From assembly GCF_009827325.1 (NCBI RefSeq), contig NZ_WTYC01000004.1, positions 62,001-126,000 of the forward strand: a stretch of DNA of 64,000 bases, written 5' to 3'. The position numbers and the translations under genes are program-made. Shown here piece after piece: positions 18,142-31,590 of this stretch. How positions within the stretch are numbered: the first letter of the stretch is position 1; the number at the start of each line of letters is the position of its first letter. Source of the DNA: Qipengyuania vulgaris (GTDB lineage: Bacteria; Pseudomonadota; Alphaproteobacteria; Sphingomonadales; Sphingomonadaceae). The notes under the pieces were generated by a model. It did not search any database, was not told the origin of the DNA, and was given only the letters and a program-made list of their open reading frames with translations.

Positions 18142-19550
18142 ATTCTACCCTCGATACGGCAGTGAAGGCCGGTTGGGCGGTAGTCAATTTGGGTAGTACT
18201 CCGCGGGTTTCCGAAACCGCGCTTGATCAATCGGGTGCCGAAGCCGCTTCTGCTCGGTTCGTTGACGGCAGGTCCGCCGCGCTCTTCCCAATCGATAATC
18301 AAGGACGTGTCTTTTCCAGAATCCCCGGTAGCCCAGCTTATGTCGATGGTACCCTCTTCATTTGAAAGCGCGCCGTATTTCAGGGCATTGGTGCTCAGTT
18401 CGTGGACCACCATGGCAAGAGCCACGGCAGCCTGAGGGTCGAGCACGATGGCAGGACCATCGAGAGAATAGCGTGAAGAATCGAACCCTGCGGTCGCTTC
18501 GAGCGAACCTTCGACGATCGTTCTCAAATCGGCCGATTCCCAGCTCCGTTCGGTCAGAAGATTATGCGCGCTCGCCAGCGCGGAAATCCGGTCCGTAAAC
18601 ACTTCGAGACCACGCGCGCCGTCGTCGTTGCGGAACGATTGCTGCGCAAGTCCCTGCACCACTGCGAGGGTATTCTTCACCCGGTGGTTCAATTCGTTGA
18701 TGAGGATGCGCTGGTGCTCTTCGAAGGCGACTTCTTCGGTCACGTCGTGGCCCTGCACCAGTATCCCTCGAAAACCTTCCGCCCCGTGGATCGGCTGGTA
18801 GATGAATTCGAGAAAGCGCGCCTCCAGTTCGTCACTGTCCCCGGTTTTGAGCAGGACCCTTTCCTTTTTGCCGAAATAGGGTCTGTCTTCTTCGAGGACC
18901 TTGTCCAGGAGGGTTACGAAGCCTTGGTCGATAACTTCGGGCAGCGCCTCAGCCACAGTCTTGCCCACGAGTTCGCGCTTGCCGACCAACTGGCGATATG
19001 CGGCGTTGGCCATCACGAACCGGTGCCTCCGCCCGCTGACCACGGCCACGAAGCCCGGTGCCTGTTCGAGGAGCGCGCGGAAGCGTTCGAGCTGCTTCGT
19101 TGCACCCTGATATCGCTGCTCGACGGCCTCCGCACGGCGTGCCACGCCGGCAGCGTCCCGTTCGGAGCCGGACTCTTCCATCCCCGTGATCTGGACCGTG
19201 TGCTGGAGGATGTATTCGACTGCGCCTTCCGCATCGAGAAAAGGCACGTGGGTCGCGCTCCACACATGTGTGTCGTAACGGCCGTCCGCATTCGGAATCT
19301 GGTACGGGATGTGGGCGATCTCGTCCGTTTGCCCTGTCGCGAGAACTCTCTCAAACGAGGACTTAAGCTGGCGATGGCTCTGGCCTTCGCTGGGGAAGGC
19401 CTCAAACATTCCCTTGCCCTCTATCTCGGCCAGTTTTCTGCCAGTCACCGCCAGATAGGCATTGTTCGCCCATACTATGGTCAGCGACGGATCGAGGATG
19501 ACATAGGGATTGGGTGAGTGCGCGAGCACCCTCTGAAAATCGATAGTCAT
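18138..19550 (-). CDS. PAS-PAS sensor histidine kinase, HWE family
   Basis: A 470-residue soluble kinase. A first PAS domain spans about residues 1-115 (SPNPYVILDPSLTIVWANNA), a second about 150-265 (APGFVAVVSGRRHRFVMANA), then an HWE dimerisation domain with the phospho-acceptor in ELNHRVKNTLAVVQGLA. The ATPase part shows VHELSTNALKYGALS and IDWEERGGP, the source of the HWE name. No LOV cysteine motif is seen, so it is not an obvious light sensor. The start MTIDFQRV was chosen because PAS homology begins directly after it. It overlaps the receiver gene by 4 bases. Confidence 0.9.
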   Translation of the reverse strand: MTIDFQRVLAHSPNPYVILDPSLTIVWANNAYLAVTGRKLAEIEGKGMFEAFPSEGQSHRQLKSSFERVLATGQTDEIAHIPYQIPNADGRYDTHVWSATHVPFLDAEGAVEYILQHTVQITGMEESGSERDAAGVARRAEAVEQRYQGATKQLERFRALLEQAPGFVAVVSGRRHRFVMANAAYRQLVGKRELVGKTVAEALPEVIDQGFVTLLDKVLEEDRPYFGKKERVLLKTGDSDELEARFLEFIYQPIHGAEGFRGILVQGHDVTEEVAFEEHQRILINELNHRVKNTLAVVQGLAQQSFRNDDGARGLEVFTDRISALASAHNLLTERSWESADLRTIVEGSLEATAGFDSSRYSLDGPAIVLDPQAAVALAMVVHELSTNALKYGALSNEEGTIDISWATGDSGKDTSLIIDWEERGGPAVNEPSRSGFGTRLIKRGFGNPRSTTQIDYRPTGLHCRIEGRI

Positions 19551-19698
19551 GCCCGGCACCCGTCTGACGAGCCTTTGCGACCTGCCACACAGCCTTCTGT
19601 AATTTTGCCCACCCACATGCAGTGAGGAAAGCGCGGGAAAGCATAGCGTTCCTGCCTTTCAACAAGCGCCGGTCAGTGTGACACTTCAGTCACAAATC

Positions 19699-19716
19699 GA
19701 GCTGGTGAACCAACTC
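19699..19716 (-). terminator. Terminator-like hairpin after rpoD
   Basis: On the minus strand GAGTTGG, loop TTCA and CCAGCTC form a 7-bp stem with one G-U pair, two bases after the rpoD stop, followed by GATTTG. The T-run is weak. Confidence 0.4.
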
Positions 19717-19718
19717 TC

Positions 19719-21734
19719 TTACTGGTCGAGGAACGAGCGCATCTTGCGGCTTCGGCTCGGATGTTTGAGCTTGCGAAGCGCCTTGGCCTCGATCTGGCGG
19801 ATACGTTCGCGTGTGACCGAGAACTGCTGGCCCACCTCCTCAAGCGTGTGGTCCGTGTTCATGCCGATGCCGAACCGCATGCGCAGGACGCGTTCTTCGC
19901 GCGGGGTGAGGCTGGCCAGGACACGGGTAACCGTTTCCTTGAGGTTCGCCTGGATCGCAGCATCGACCGGGATGATTGCGTTCTTGTCCTCGATGAAATC
20001 GCCGAGGTGGCTGTCTTCCTCGTCGCCGATCGGGGTTTCGAGGCTGATCGGCTCCTTGGCGATTTTCATCACCTTGCGCACCTTTTCGAGCGGCATGGAG
20101 AGTTTCTCCGCCATCTCTTCGGGCGTGGGTTCGCGGCCTTGATCATGGAGGAACTGGCGCGAGCAGCGCACCAGCTTATTGATCGTCTCGATCATGTGGA
20201 CCGGGATGCGGATCGTGCGCGCCTGATCGGCGATCGAGCGGGTGATGGCCTGCCTGATCCACCAGGTCGCATAGGTGCTGAACTTGTAGCCGCGGCGGTA
20301 TTCGAATTTGTCGACGGCCTTCATCAGGCCGATGTTGCCTTCCTGGATCAGGTCAAGGAACTGCAGGCCGCGATTGGTGTATTTCTTCGCGATCGAGATC
20401 ACGAGGCGCAGGTTCGCCTCGACCATTTCCTTCTTGGCGATACGCGCTTCGCGTTCGCCCTTCTGGACCATGTTCACGATGCGGCGGAATTCGGGCAGCG
20501 CCATGCCGGTGGCGCTGGCGATATCCGAAATCTCGGTGCGGATCCGGTCGATCGCATCGGCTTCCTTCTCGGCGAAGGCAGCCCACTTCTTGTCCTTCTT
20601 GACGCGGTCGTCCATCCAATTGTCGTCGAGTTCGTTGCCAATATAGGCATCGAGGAAATCGATCCGCTTGACCTTGTGACGCTCGGCAAGACGCAGCATC
20701 TGACCGCCGAGTGCGGTCAGGCGGCGGTTGAAGGCGTAAAGGTTGTCGACCAGGAATTCGATCTTGGTCGCGTGGAACTGGACGCTTTCGACTTCGGCGG
20801 TCAGCTGGTCAGACAGCGCTTCGTATTTCTTCTCCTTGGCGGGAGCGAAAGCATCGCCGCGGCCCAGAGTGTCCACGCGCTCTGCCTGAAGCTTTTCGAA
20901 CTTGCCGAACAGGTCCTTGATGCGGGCGAAGCGTTCGATGGCATCGGGCTTGAGCGCCGCTTCCATCTGCGCGAGCGACATGGTGTTGTCTTCGTCTTCA
21001 TCCTCGTCGTCGGACTTGGATGAACCCTCTTCGCCGTCTTCGCTTTCAGAATCGGAATCGTCGTCCTCTTCCTCGTCATCATCACGGATGGTCGGACCGG
21101 CGGTTTCCTCGGAAATCTCGCCGTCGTCGTCATCGTCTTCCGCGCCTTCGGCCAGCTTGTCAGCCGGCGGTTCCTTGGAAAGCATCGCATCGAGATCGAG
21201 GATCTCGCGCAGCTGCATTTCCTCGTTGTTGAGCGCTTCGGACCACTGGATGATTGCGTGGAACGTGATCGGGCTCTGGCACAGGCCCATGATCATCATA
21301 TCGCGGCCAGCCTCGATCCGCTTGGCGATGGCGATTTCGCCTTCGCGGCTGAGCAGTTCCACTGCGCCCATTTCGCGCAGGTACATGCGGACGGGATCGT
21401 CGGTCCGTTCGCCGACGGCGAGTTTTTTCGGCGCGGCCTTCTTGGTTTCCTTCTCTTTCGCGGAGGAGGGCGCAGGTGCGATTTCCTCGACCTCGTCTTC
21501 CGCTTCCGCATCCTCGTCGTTCTCGACGATCTGCACACCCATTTCGGACAGGGCGGACTGGATGTCCTCGATCTGGTCGGAACTCATCTCGCCTTGCGGC
21601 AGGGCATCGTTGAGCTCGTCATAGGTGACGTAGCCCTTTTTCTTCGCCTTGGTGATGAGCTTCTTGATCGACGCTTCATTGAGATCAATGAGAGGAGCGT
21701 CATCCTTGTCGCCAGACTTCGATTTGGTGGCCAT
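19719..21734 (-). CDS. rpoD: RNA polymerase primary sigma factor RpoD (sigma-70)
   Basis: A 671-residue housekeeping sigma factor. Region 1.1 lies near residues 15-75 and region 1.2 at [23 protein letters not shown] (starting near 111). An acidic insert covers about 199-249. Regions 2.1-2.4 include [32 protein letters not shown] and [12 protein letters not shown]; region 3 includes HMIETINKL; region 4 includes [16 protein letters not shown] and the [23 protein letters not shown]. The start MATKSKSG is 19 bases after the dnaG stop, so dnaG and rpoD form the classic operon. A hairpin follows the stop. Confidence 0.97.
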   Translation of the reverse strand: MATKSKSGDKDDAPLIDLNEASIKKLITKAKKKGYVTYDELNDALPQGEMSSDQIEDIQSALSEMGVQIVENDEDAEAEDEVEEIAPAPSSAKEKETKKAAPKKLAVGERTDDPVRMYLREMGAVELLSREGEIAIAKRIEAGRDMMIMGLCQSPITFHAIIQWSEALNNEEMQLREILDLDAMLSKEPPADKLAEGAEDDDDDGEISEETAGPTIRDDDEEEDDDSDSESEDGEEGSSKSDDEDEDEDNTMSLAQMEAALKPDAIERFARIKDLFGKFEKLQAERVDTLGRGDAFAPAKEKKYEALSDQLTAEVESVQFHATKIEFLVDNLYAFNRRLTALGGQMLRLAERHKVKRIDFLDAYIGNELDDNWMDDRVKKDKKWAAFAEKEADAIDRIRTEISDIASATGMALPEFRRIVNMVQKGEREARIAKKEMVEANLRLVISIAKKYTNRGLQFLDLIQEGNIGLMKAVDKFEYRRGYKFSTYATWWIRQAITRSIADQARTIRIPVHMIETINKLVRCSRQFLHDQGREPTPEEMAEKLSMPLEKVRKVMKIAKEPISLETPIGDEEDSHLGDFIEDKNAIIPVDAAIQANLKETVTRVLASLTPREERVLRMRFGIGMNTDHTLEEVGQQFSVTRERIRQIEAKALRKLKHPSRSRKMRSFLDQ

Positions 21735-21753
21735 AAACTGCAATCGGTCCGTT

Positions 21754-23634
21754 CTATGCACCGCCCGCAGGTTCTGCATCCTGCGCGCTGTCTCTATCCT
21801 TGGTGGCCGACGAAGCGGCCCTTCGACTTGCCATGTGTCCGAGTCGCGCCTCGAATTCGAGCTTCCGCTTCAACAAACGCTGTTGTTCGGCGAAAGCTCC
21901 TTCGGGGTCGGTTTCGAATCGCGCAGTCGCCTCGGCGAGCGCAGCTTCGAGGGCCGGCCTTTCGACCAGCAACGACACGGCTTCAGCCAGATCCTCGCGC
22001 GCATTAACCGGGTCGGTGCCTTTATCTAGAAAGGCGAAGCGGGTGTTTGCCGGTGGGGCGGGTAGGCCTTCTGGCAGCGATATGGGCGATTGGGCGTGCG
22101 AATCAAGCATTTCCGCAGCGGCGAGCAAGGAATCTATCGCTGGACCGACATTTCGGTCACGCGCGGCGAAGCGCGAGAGCGCCGCTTCGTGCCGGGCAAT
22201 CTCGCCGGGATGGCGCAGAAGTCCGTGGATCACGGCGCTCGAAAGAGTGTCGCGCGAGCCGCCCGACATGGCGTGTTTCAATCTTGCCGCGGTTTCAGGC
22301 GAAAGGCGGGGAGGGGGCGGCTTGAAGTTCCCTTGCCACTGTCCACGCGGCTTGAATTCCCGGGGAGGGCGAGGCGGAAAGGCGAAACTGGAAAATCGCT
22401 CGAGCAGCTCTCGCTTGTAGAGCGCCTTGATGTCGGGGTGCTGGATCGCATCGACATGCTGCAACAACCGTTCCTTCAGCCCGGCTTTCTCTTCGGGAGA
22501 ATTGAGCGGCATTGCATCGCGCTCGAAGGCCCATAGCGTGTCGAGCAGGTTTCCGGGATTGGCGAGCAGTTCCTCCATCGCGGCGGTGCCCCTCTCGCGC
22601 AGGATATCGTCCGGATCCTTGCCTGCGGGCATACGCACGATGGCGAGCGAATGGCCGGGGCGAAGCATCGGAAGCACGCGTCCGATGGCGCGCATGGCGG
22701 CGCGTTGCCCGGCGTTATCGCCATCGAAGCACAGGATGGGCCGCTCTACCTGGCGCCAGAGGAGTTCGATCTGGTAGTCGGTCAGCGCCGTGCCCAGCGG
22801 CGCGACTGCTTCCGCGATCCCGGCATTTGCGAGTGCGATGGCATCCATATAGCCTTCGACCACCACGATCCGGCCGGTCTGGCGGGCGGCAGGCGCGGCA
22901 CGGTGGAGATTGTAGAGCGTGCGCCCCTTGTCGAAGAGCGGCGTGTCGGGACTGTTGAGATATTTCGGCCCGTGCATATCCGCATCGAGAATGCGTCCGC
23001 CGAATGCGATTACCCGGCCGCGCGTGTCTTGTATGGGGAGCATCAGGCGGCCCCTGAAGCGGTCGTAGGGGTCTTTACCTTCGACTTCGATCCGCATCCC
23101 CGCTTCGATGAGCATGGGTTCATCGAAGGGCAGGGCGTTCTTGAGGGCTTGGCGGTCGGATGGTGCGAAGCCGAAGCCGAATTCGCGCACCACTTTTTCG
23201 GAAAAGCCCCGGTTCTTCAAATAGACCCGCGCCTCTGCGCCTTCGGAAGAAGCCAGCTTGTCGACGTACCATTGCTGCGCTGCGGAGGTGACATCGTGAA
23301 GGCTTGCACGTTTCTCGGCGCGTTCCGCAGATCGTGGGTCGGGTGCGGGAACTTCCATCCCCGCCTCGGCAGCCAGTTCCTTCACGGCATCCATGAACGG
23401 CATGCCGCGCTGGTCGGTCAGCCAGCGGATGGCATCGCCATGTGCCTCGCAGCCGAAGCAGTGGTAGAAGCCCTTTTCGTCGTTGACGTAAAAGCTCGGG
23501 GTCTTCTCGTTATGGAACGGGCAGCATGCCTTGAATTCCCGCCCCGCCTTGGTCAGCCGAACGCTGCGGCCGATCACGGCGGACAGCGTTGTCCGCATGC
23601 GCAATTCGTCCAGCCATTGGGGTGAGAGGGCCAT
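21754..23634 (-). CDS. dnaG: DNA primase
   Basis: A 626-residue primase that makes RNA primers at the replication fork. The N-terminal zinc ribbon is complete (C38, H41, C59, C62 in [12 protein letters not shown] and [11 protein letters not shown]). The catalytic core shows [21 protein letters not shown], and the Toprim domain [12 protein letters not shown] and [12 protein letters not shown]. The C-terminal part is the DnaB-binding region. The start [11 protein letters not shown] is preferred to an in-frame ATG 10 codons upstream. Downstream rpoD begins 19 bases later. Confidence 0.96.
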   Translation of the reverse strand: MALSPQWLDELRMRTTLSAVIGRSVRLTKAGREFKACCPFHNEKTPSFYVNDEKGFYHCFGCEAHGDAIRWLTDQRGMPFMDAVKELAAEAGMEVPAPDPRSAERAEKRASLHDVTSAAQQWYVDKLASSEGAEARVYLKNRGFSEKVVREFGFGFAPSDRQALKNALPFDEPMLIEAGMRIEVEGKDPYDRFRGRLMLPIQDTRGRVIAFGGRILDADMHGPKYLNSPDTPLFDKGRTLYNLHRAAPAARQTGRIVVVEGYMDAIALANAGIAEAVAPLGTALTDYQIELLWRQVERPILCFDGDNAGQRAAMRAIGRVLPMLRPGHSLAIVRMPAGKDPDDILRERGTAAMEELLANPGNLLDTLWAFERDAMPLNSPEEKAGLKERLLQHVDAIQHPDIKALYKRELLERFSSFAFPPRPPREFKPRGQWQGNFKPPPPRLSPETAARLKHAMSGGSRDTLSSAVIHGLLRHPGEIARHEAALSRFAARDRNVGPAIDSLLAAAEMLDSHAQSPISLPEGLPAPPANTRFAFLDKGTDPVNAREDLAEAVSLLVERPALEAALAEATARFETDPEGAFAEQQRLLKRKLEFEARLGHMASRRAASSATKDRDSAQDAEPAGGA

Positions 23635-23667
23635 GCCCCTTGTCCTATAACGGCGTGCTGCCAATCG

Positions 23668-24366
23668 CTAGTTCGGGCGCGGTGCCCCTGCCGGTTTTTC
23701 TTCGGCGGGGAAGGGCCCTTTAGCCACTGCCTGGTTGCCGTTGACCTCCAGCAGGTAGGCATCTGCCGGACCGGCAGGCGGCAAGGTCGATTGCCACCAG
23801 AAGGTAATTGTCGATCCGGGCTTCCAGCCACCGCCCTCGGTCACGCGCCAGATCAGCTGGCCACCGTCGCTGGTGATCGAGATCGCATCCTCGCTGCCAA
23901 GAGCTTCCAGCGCCTGGGCATTCGAGTAGCCGACCGCGCGGTTGAAGCCTTGCGCTTCCTGCGTCATGCGAAAGAGCGTCGGCGCGCTCTCGATCACTTC
24001 CGGGCCTTCAGTCGGTTGTGCTTCCTGCTCTTCAGCCGGAGCATCCGCCAGCGTAACGCGGTGAACGTAGGTGTAGATCGTACCTTCGGGCATGTCGCCG
24101 GGCACGCAAACCTCCGCCTCTTCGGGACAGGCGACGAAGCTTGTCATCTTGCCGATTTCGCGGTTTCCGGCGCTCAACACGGTTTCAACTTCGGGCCCTT
24201 GAGGGCCGACGATCTTCGCTCCCAGAGTGGACAGATCGAGGTCTGCGGGCGCCAGGGCACGCGGCTGGGCGACGGTGGGCGTCGGCGTGGGCGTGGGGGG
24301 CGGCTCGGGCTCGCTCTGGGAACAGGCGGCAAGCGCAAGCGGCGCGATCAGCAGGAGTTTTTTCAA
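23668..24366 (-). CDS. Lipoprotein of unknown function embedded in the yqeY-dnaG-rpoD operon
   Basis: A 232-residue lipoprotein of unknown function. The signal peptide MKKLLLIAPLALAACS has the lipobox LAAC with Cys15. A Pro/Thr-rich tether (EPEPPPTPTPTPTV) follows. The rest is predicted beta-rich and contains two cysteines in VACPEEAEVCV and the phrase GGGWKPGSTITFWWQS. Its start overlaps the yqeY stop by 4 bases, and dnaG starts 33 bases after its end, so it is part of the operon. No transport or enzyme motif is visible. Confidence 0.75.
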   Translation of the reverse strand: MKKLLLIAPLALAACSQSEPEPPPTPTPTPTVAQPRALAPADLDLSTLGAKIVGPQGPEVETVLSAGNREIGKMTSFVACPEEAEVCVPGDMPEGTIYTYVHRVTLADAPAEEQEAQPTEGPEVIESAPTLFRMTQEAQGFNRAVGYSNAQALEALGSEDAISITSDGGQLIWRVTEGGGWKPGSTITFWWQSTLPPAGPADAYLLEVNGNQAVAKGPFPAEEKPAGAPRPN

Positions 24367-24815
24367 GATAGCGATTCCTTCACCAACCCGCTCGCCCTGC
24401 TCATGTCGAGTGTGGCGCCGTGGCGCGCTTTCAGTTCGGCCATGACCTTGCCCATGTCCTTCATGCCCTCTGCGCCGGTATCTGCCTTGATCTGGGCGAT
24501 CGCGGCGCGGGTTTCGTCCTCGCTCATTTGCTTGGGCAGGAATTCCTCGATGACGGCGAGTTCGGCTTTTTCCTTGTCGGCAAGTTCCTGGCGGCCACCG
24601 GCTTCATACATCTCGATCGATTCGCGGCGCTGCTTGGCCATTTTCATCAGCACATCGGTGACCAGCTCGTTATCGCCCGGCTTCTTGTCCGAAGTCCGCA
24701 GTTCGATATCGCGGTCCTTGATCTTCGCGCCGATGAGCCGGAGCGCGGCCGTGCGCTCCTTTTCCTTCGCCTTCATGGCGGTGACGGTCTCGGACTGGAT
24801 CTGTTCGCGGAGCAT
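24363..24815 (-). CDS. yqeY: GatB/YqeY domain protein
   Basis: A 150-residue protein matching the YqeY family, which resembles the tRNA-binding tail of the GatB amidotransferase subunit and has no settled function. It shows AMKAKEKERTAALRLIGAKI, the segment KMAKQRRESIEMYEAGGRQE and EFLPKQMSEDE. The start MLREQIQSE was chosen because family sequence begins there. yqeY before dnaG-rpoD is a widespread arrangement. Its end overlaps the lipoprotein start by 4 bases. It is divergent from carA with 161 bases between. Confidence 0.92.
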   Translation of the reverse strand: MLREQIQSETVTAMKAKEKERTAALRLIGAKIKDRDIELRTSDKKPGDNELVTDVLMKMAKQRRESIEMYEAGGRQELADKEKAELAVIEEFLPKQMSEDETRAAIAQIKADTGAEGMKDMGKVMAELKARHGATLDMSRASGLVKESLS

Positions 24816-24976
24816 TTTGTCTCTTCTGCCTAAACTGTGGATGTTTCGACCCTCATTTAATGGAAGGCCGCGGAAAGCCAAGTGTTCCGCCGTCAGGACG
24901 CTTGACGGGACTCGTCGCTGCCCTTAGCGGCTGGGACTTAGCACACATCGCTGGAAACCCCTGACCCGGAGCGCCC

Positions 24977-26155
24977 ATGGCCCTGTCCGCATTTTCGCAC
25001 GCGCAACCCAAAGATGCGACGGGAGTCCTCGTTCTGGCAGATGGCACCTGCATCTGGGGCAAGGGTTTCGGCGCTTCCGGCAGCGCGGTGGGCGAAGTAT
25101 GCTTCAATACCGCGATGACCGGATACCAGGAGGTGATGACCGATCCCTCCTACGACAGCCAGATCGTGACCTTCACCTTTCCGCATATCGGCAATGTCGG
25201 CGCGAACGAGGAAGACGTGGAGAGCCGCGAGCTCGGCGCAGTCGGCCTCGTCGTGCGCCAGGACGTGACGCGTCATTCGAACTTCCGGGCGCGTGACGAA
25301 TTCGTGGAATGGTGCGTGCGGCACGGCAAGATCGGTCTTTCCGGCGTGGACACCCGCGCGCTGACGCGGCGCATCCGTATCCGGGGCGCGCCCAATGCCG
25401 TGATCGCGCACAATCCGCGCGGCCAGTTCGACATGAAGGCGCTGAAGAAGCAGGCCGCCGAGTGGAGCGGGCTGGAAGGGCTGGACCTCGTGCCCGGCGT
25501 AACGCGCGATGCGCATGAGAACTGGCAAGGCGGCTATTGGCAGCTTGGAACGGGATTCTCGAAAGCTGACAACCGCAAGCCACACGTCGTCGCCATCGAC
25601 TACGGCGCGAAGGACAATATCTTCCGCAATCTCGTAAAGGCGGGGGCAAAGGTCACGGTCGTGCCTGCGCGGACCAGCCTCGAGAACATCCTCGCAATGG
25701 AACCCGAAGGTGTGTTCCTGTCCAACGGCCCCGGAGATCCGGCGGCGACGGGCGAATATGCCGTACCGGTGATCAAGGGACTGCTGGAGCGCGACGTGCC
25801 GCTATTCGGTATCTGTCTCGGTCACCAGATGCTCGGCCTCGCCGCAGGGGCGAAAACCGCCAAGATGTTCCAGGGCCACCGCGGCGCCAACCACCCCGTC
25901 CAGCGCGTCGGTGGGGGTTGGGGCGAGAGCGAGGGTCTGGTTGAGATCACCAGCATGAACCACGGCTTCGCGGTCGATGGCGAGACCTTGCCCGACGGCG
26001 TGGAGCAGACCCACGTATCGCTGTTCGACGGCACCAATTGCGGGATCAGCATCAAGGGCAAGAAGGCGTTCGGTGTGCAGTATCACCCCGAGGCGTCACC
26101 GGGGCCGCAGGACAGCTTCTACCTCTTTGAGAAGTTCGTGGGGATGCTGGGGTGA
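24977..26155 (+). CDS. carA: Carbamoyl-phosphate synthase small chain
   Basis: A 392-residue glutaminase subunit that supplies ammonia to CarB for carbamoyl phosphate, used in pyrimidine and arginine synthesis. The N-terminal CPSase domain shows FNTAMTGYQEVMTDPSY. The class I amidotransferase domain has the nucleophile Cys280 in PLFGICLGHQMLG and the His in FGVQYHPEASPGP. GGAG lies about 8 bases before ATG. Its TGA overlaps the GTG start of the following unknown gene. Confidence 0.97.
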   Translation: MALSAFSHAQPKDATGVLVLADGTCIWGKGFGASGSAVGEVCFNTAMTGYQEVMTDPSYDSQIVTFTFPHIGNVGANEEDVESRELGAVGLVVRQDVTRHSNFRARDEFVEWCVRHGKIGLSGVDTRALTRRIRIRGAPNAVIAHNPRGQFDMKALKKQAAEWSGLEGLDLVPGVTRDAHENWQGGYWQLGTGFSKADNRKPHVVAIDYGAKDNIFRNLVKAGAKVTVVPARTSLENILAMEPEGVFLSNGPGDPAATGEYAVPVIKGLLERDVPLFGICLGHQMLGLAAGAKTAKMFQGHRGANHPVQRVGGGWGESEGLVEITSMNHGFAVDGETLPDGVEQTHVSLFDGTNCGISIKGKKAFGVQYHPEASPGPQDSFYLFEKFVGMLG

Positions 26156-26795
26156 GTGAAAATATTTCTCAAGACGAACTGAAAGGTCGCGTGCTCGAAG
26201 CACTGTATCGCCACGCTCAAAGCGGAGACCGAAGTATATCTGCGGAAGAAGCAGGGACCCTAATTGAGGGAAATTTCGGTCTACAGCGACTTGAAATGGC
26301 GCTGCAGTCGCTTGTGAGCAACGAATTCGCGCGAGCTTCCTATGTCATGAACTCTCCCACGAAATACCGCATTTCTGAGGCAGGTTACTACGAAGTTGAG
26401 CGCGCAGTTTTTAACCGTTTGGAGGAGGTTGAGGAGCGATCGTCAGACCCGCTCGCAACGCTTGAGCAGAGGCTGATTCCTGCTTCAGACCGCATGGTCG
26501 GCTTTGGTGATAATCAATCAGATGCTGACGAAGCACTTGCCGCAATCGAAGACGTTTCGGAAGCCATCCGGACGAGCAACTCCCTAGACGAAGCACTTCG
26601 AGATGAAACACTAGCCAGCGTGGCCTCATGGAAGGGGATGGTCGAGAAAGGCCGCAACTTCGCGGTGGGGGCTTTCCGTTTCTTGGTATGGAATCGGATC
26701 AAGGCTGTAATCGAAGGCGGTATCGAAGATGCCTACCGCTATATTTTAGTTGGCGGATTGCTCACTTTGGGCACTCTAATTTTAGGTTTGCTGTA

Positions 26796-26796
<1 letters not shown>
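26152..26796 (+). CDS. Unknown protein wedged between carA and carB: winged-helix-like, C-terminal membrane helix
   Basis: A 214-residue protein that I do not recognise. The GTG start overlaps the carA stop (GTGA) and its TAA overlaps the carB ATG (TAATG), so all three are translationally coupled. Residues about 5-95 look like a winged helix: helices in [14 protein letters not shown] and [16 protein letters not shown], then a wing-like [17 protein letters not shown] charged, probably helical middle follows. The last 20 residues, [18 protein letters not shown], form a membrane anchor. Codons are visibly more AT-rich than in carA and carB (AAT, ATT, TCT, TTT), suggesting later acquisition. A membrane-anchored DNA- or protein-binding sensor is inference only. 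Confidence 0.75.
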
Positions 26797-30119
<3,323 letters not shown>

Positions 30120-30232
30120 CAAGAAAAACACGCGTACCTTCCAGACATTCGATCACGATAGGCTCCGCAATTTCGCGGGGCACGGTCGAATTGTCCGGTT
30201 GGGTACGGCAAGCAGGAAGGATTGAAGCCCCC

Positions 30233-30700
30233 ATGGAAAAAGTGCCGATGTTGGCCGAGGGCTATGAAAAGCTGACCGCAGACCTCAAGGCGCTTCGGGC
30301 TGAACGGCCGCGGATCGTCGATGCGATCGAGGAAGCGCGCGCGCATGGCGATCTTTCCGAGAACGCCGAATATCATGCCGCCAAGGAACGCCAGGGCCAG
30401 GTCGAGGCGATGATCGGCGATCTTGAGGACAAGATCAGCCGCGCGCAGATCATCGATCCCACCACGCTTTCGGGCGACAAGGTCATTTTCGGGGCAACGG
30501 TTACGCTGCTTGACGAGAACGACAAGCCGGTAAAGTACCAGATCGTCGGGCAGACCGAAGCCGATGCGAACAATGGGCGGATCAGCTACACTTCGCCGAT
30601 TGCCCGCGCACTTATCGGCAAGCAGGTCGATGAAGAGGTCGAGGTCACCGTGCCGAGCGGCGACAAGTTCTACCTGATCGACAAAATCGAATTCGTCTGA
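30233..30700 (+). CDS. greA: Transcription elongation factor GreA
   Basis: A 155-residue factor that rescues backtracked RNA polymerase by stimulating transcript cleavage. The N-terminal coiled coil carries the acidic tip in [15 protein letters not shown]. The C-terminal FKBP-like domain ends [18 protein letters not shown] and [20 protein letters not shown] at 30214-30220 supports ATG 30233. It lies 113 bases after carB; carB-greA adjacency is common in this group. Confidence 0.95.
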   Translation: MEKVPMLAEGYEKLTADLKALRAERPRIVDAIEEARAHGDLSENAEYHAAKERQGQVEAMIGDLEDKISRAQIIDPTTLSGDKVIFGATVTLLDENDKPVKYQIVGQTEADANNGRISYTSPIARALIGKQVDEEVEVTVPSGDKFYLIDKIEFV

Positions 30701-30740
30701 CCCAAACCTGAAGCGCCGCCTGAAGTGTTGCGCTTTACGA

Positions 30741-31244
30741 TCACGCGGTGTTCTTGGCCTGGCTCGCGGGTTCGATGGTCTTTACCATCGCCCAATTCGT
30801 GATTTCCACGCCTTCGATCTCGAAAGTTCGCTTTTTCATCGCCGTATAGCCGGCGCTCTCAAAAGCCGGTTTCGCGATCTCGCTCGCTTCTGTGAAGAGG
30901 TGGGTGATCCCGTGATACTTGGCGTATAGCGCCGCCGTTTCCAGCAGGCTGGAGGCTATGCCTTCGTTGGTATGGTCGGGATGGCAGTAGAGATGGTCGA
31001 GGTGCCCGGTCTGTTCGAGCATGGCATAGGCAACAGGCACCTCGTCATCGTCTGTAGCGATGAAGATCTGGGTGCCCGCATCTGCCTGTGCCTGATAGAC
31101 TTCGGGACCTGCGAAATTCGACAGCCAGGCTTCGACCTGCTCTTCGCTATAGGCGTCCCGGCCGATTGCGCCGATGGCCGCGCGCCCGAGTTCGGCGAGC
31201 GCTTCGGCATCGCCTTCTTCGAACGAGCGGATCGAATAGCCCAT
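30741..31244 (-). CDS. GNAT-family N-acetyltransferase
   Basis: A 167-residue acetyltransferase of unknown substrate. The GNAT fold is seen from IRSFEEGDAEALAEL through LDHLYCHPDHTNEGIASSLL, where the acetyl-CoA site is a variant of the usual Q/RxxGxG/A motif (HTNEGIA). The end FESAGYTAMKKRTFEIEGV is also typical. It starts 10 bases after the DUF4170 gene stop, so the two are likely cotranscribed. Its stop is convergent with greA. Confidence 0.8.
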   Translation of the reverse strand: MGYSIRSFEEGDAEALAELGRAAIGAIGRDAYSEEQVEAWLSNFAGPEVYQAQADAGTQIFIATDDDEVPVAYAMLEQTGHLDHLYCHPDHTNEGIASSLLETAALYAKYHGITHLFTEASEIAKPAFESAGYTAMKKRTFEIEGVEITNWAMVKTIEPASQAKNTA

Positions 31245-31254
31245 TGCCGAACCC

Positions 31255-31485
31255 TCAGGCTTCCGGATCGAGCAGCTTGTGCAAGTGAACGATCACGTAC
31301 TTCATTTCGGCATCGTCCACGGTGCGCTGGGCGTTGGCGCGCCAGGCGTTTTCCGCGTCTTCATAGGTGGAATATACGCCTGCTACGTGGATGCTTTCAG
31401 GGTCGGAAAAGGTGACGCTGCGCGGATCGGTAACGCGGCCGCCCATCACGAGGTAGAGCGTCTGTTTGCTCTCTTTTTCTTCCAT
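31255..31485 (-). CDS. DUF4170 domain protein
   Basis: A 76-residue protein of a family nearly confined to alphaproteobacteria and without known function. It shows TLYLVMGGRVTDP, the region HVAGVYSTYEDAENAWRANA and the end YVIVHLHKLLDPEA. The start MEEKESKQ is chosen because upstream in-frame residues are low-complexity leader sequence. It is followed 10 bases later by the GNAT gene and preceded by a strong hairpin. Confidence 0.85.
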   Translation of the reverse strand: MEEKESKQTLYLVMGGRVTDPRSVTFSDPESIHVAGVYSTYEDAENAWRANAQRTVDDAEMKYVIVHLHKLLDPEA

Positions 31486-31534
31486 TGGTCCGTTCTTTCT
31501 CAAGGGAGGAGATAACGGCCACGCCCATAGCGGA

Positions 31535-31566
31535 AGCGGCGCGACAGGCAACCCTGTCACGCCGCT
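31535..31566 (-). terminator. Strong hairpin between the membrane-stress module and DUF4170
   Basis: AGCGGCG-C-GACAGG (31535-31548) pairs with CCTGTC-A-CGCCGCT (31553-31566) over 13 bp with one mismatch and a 4-nt loop. It lies 24 bases after the stop of the gene at 31591. No clear T-run follows, so it may be a terminator or an mRNA-stabilising hairpin. Confidence 0.5.
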
Positions 31567-31590
31567 ACTGCAAGTTGGTTTAGGAAGCGT

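Noticed and set aside
19617..19718. EcfG promoter upstream of the HWE kinase gene
   Set aside because: GGAAC is present on the minus strand, but the -10 position reads CTTT instead of CGTT, so the match is not sufficient.
19761..21023. 420-codon frame antisense to rpoD
   Set aside because: The sense strand encodes a complete RpoD; the antisense translation has no recognisable domain or ribosome site.
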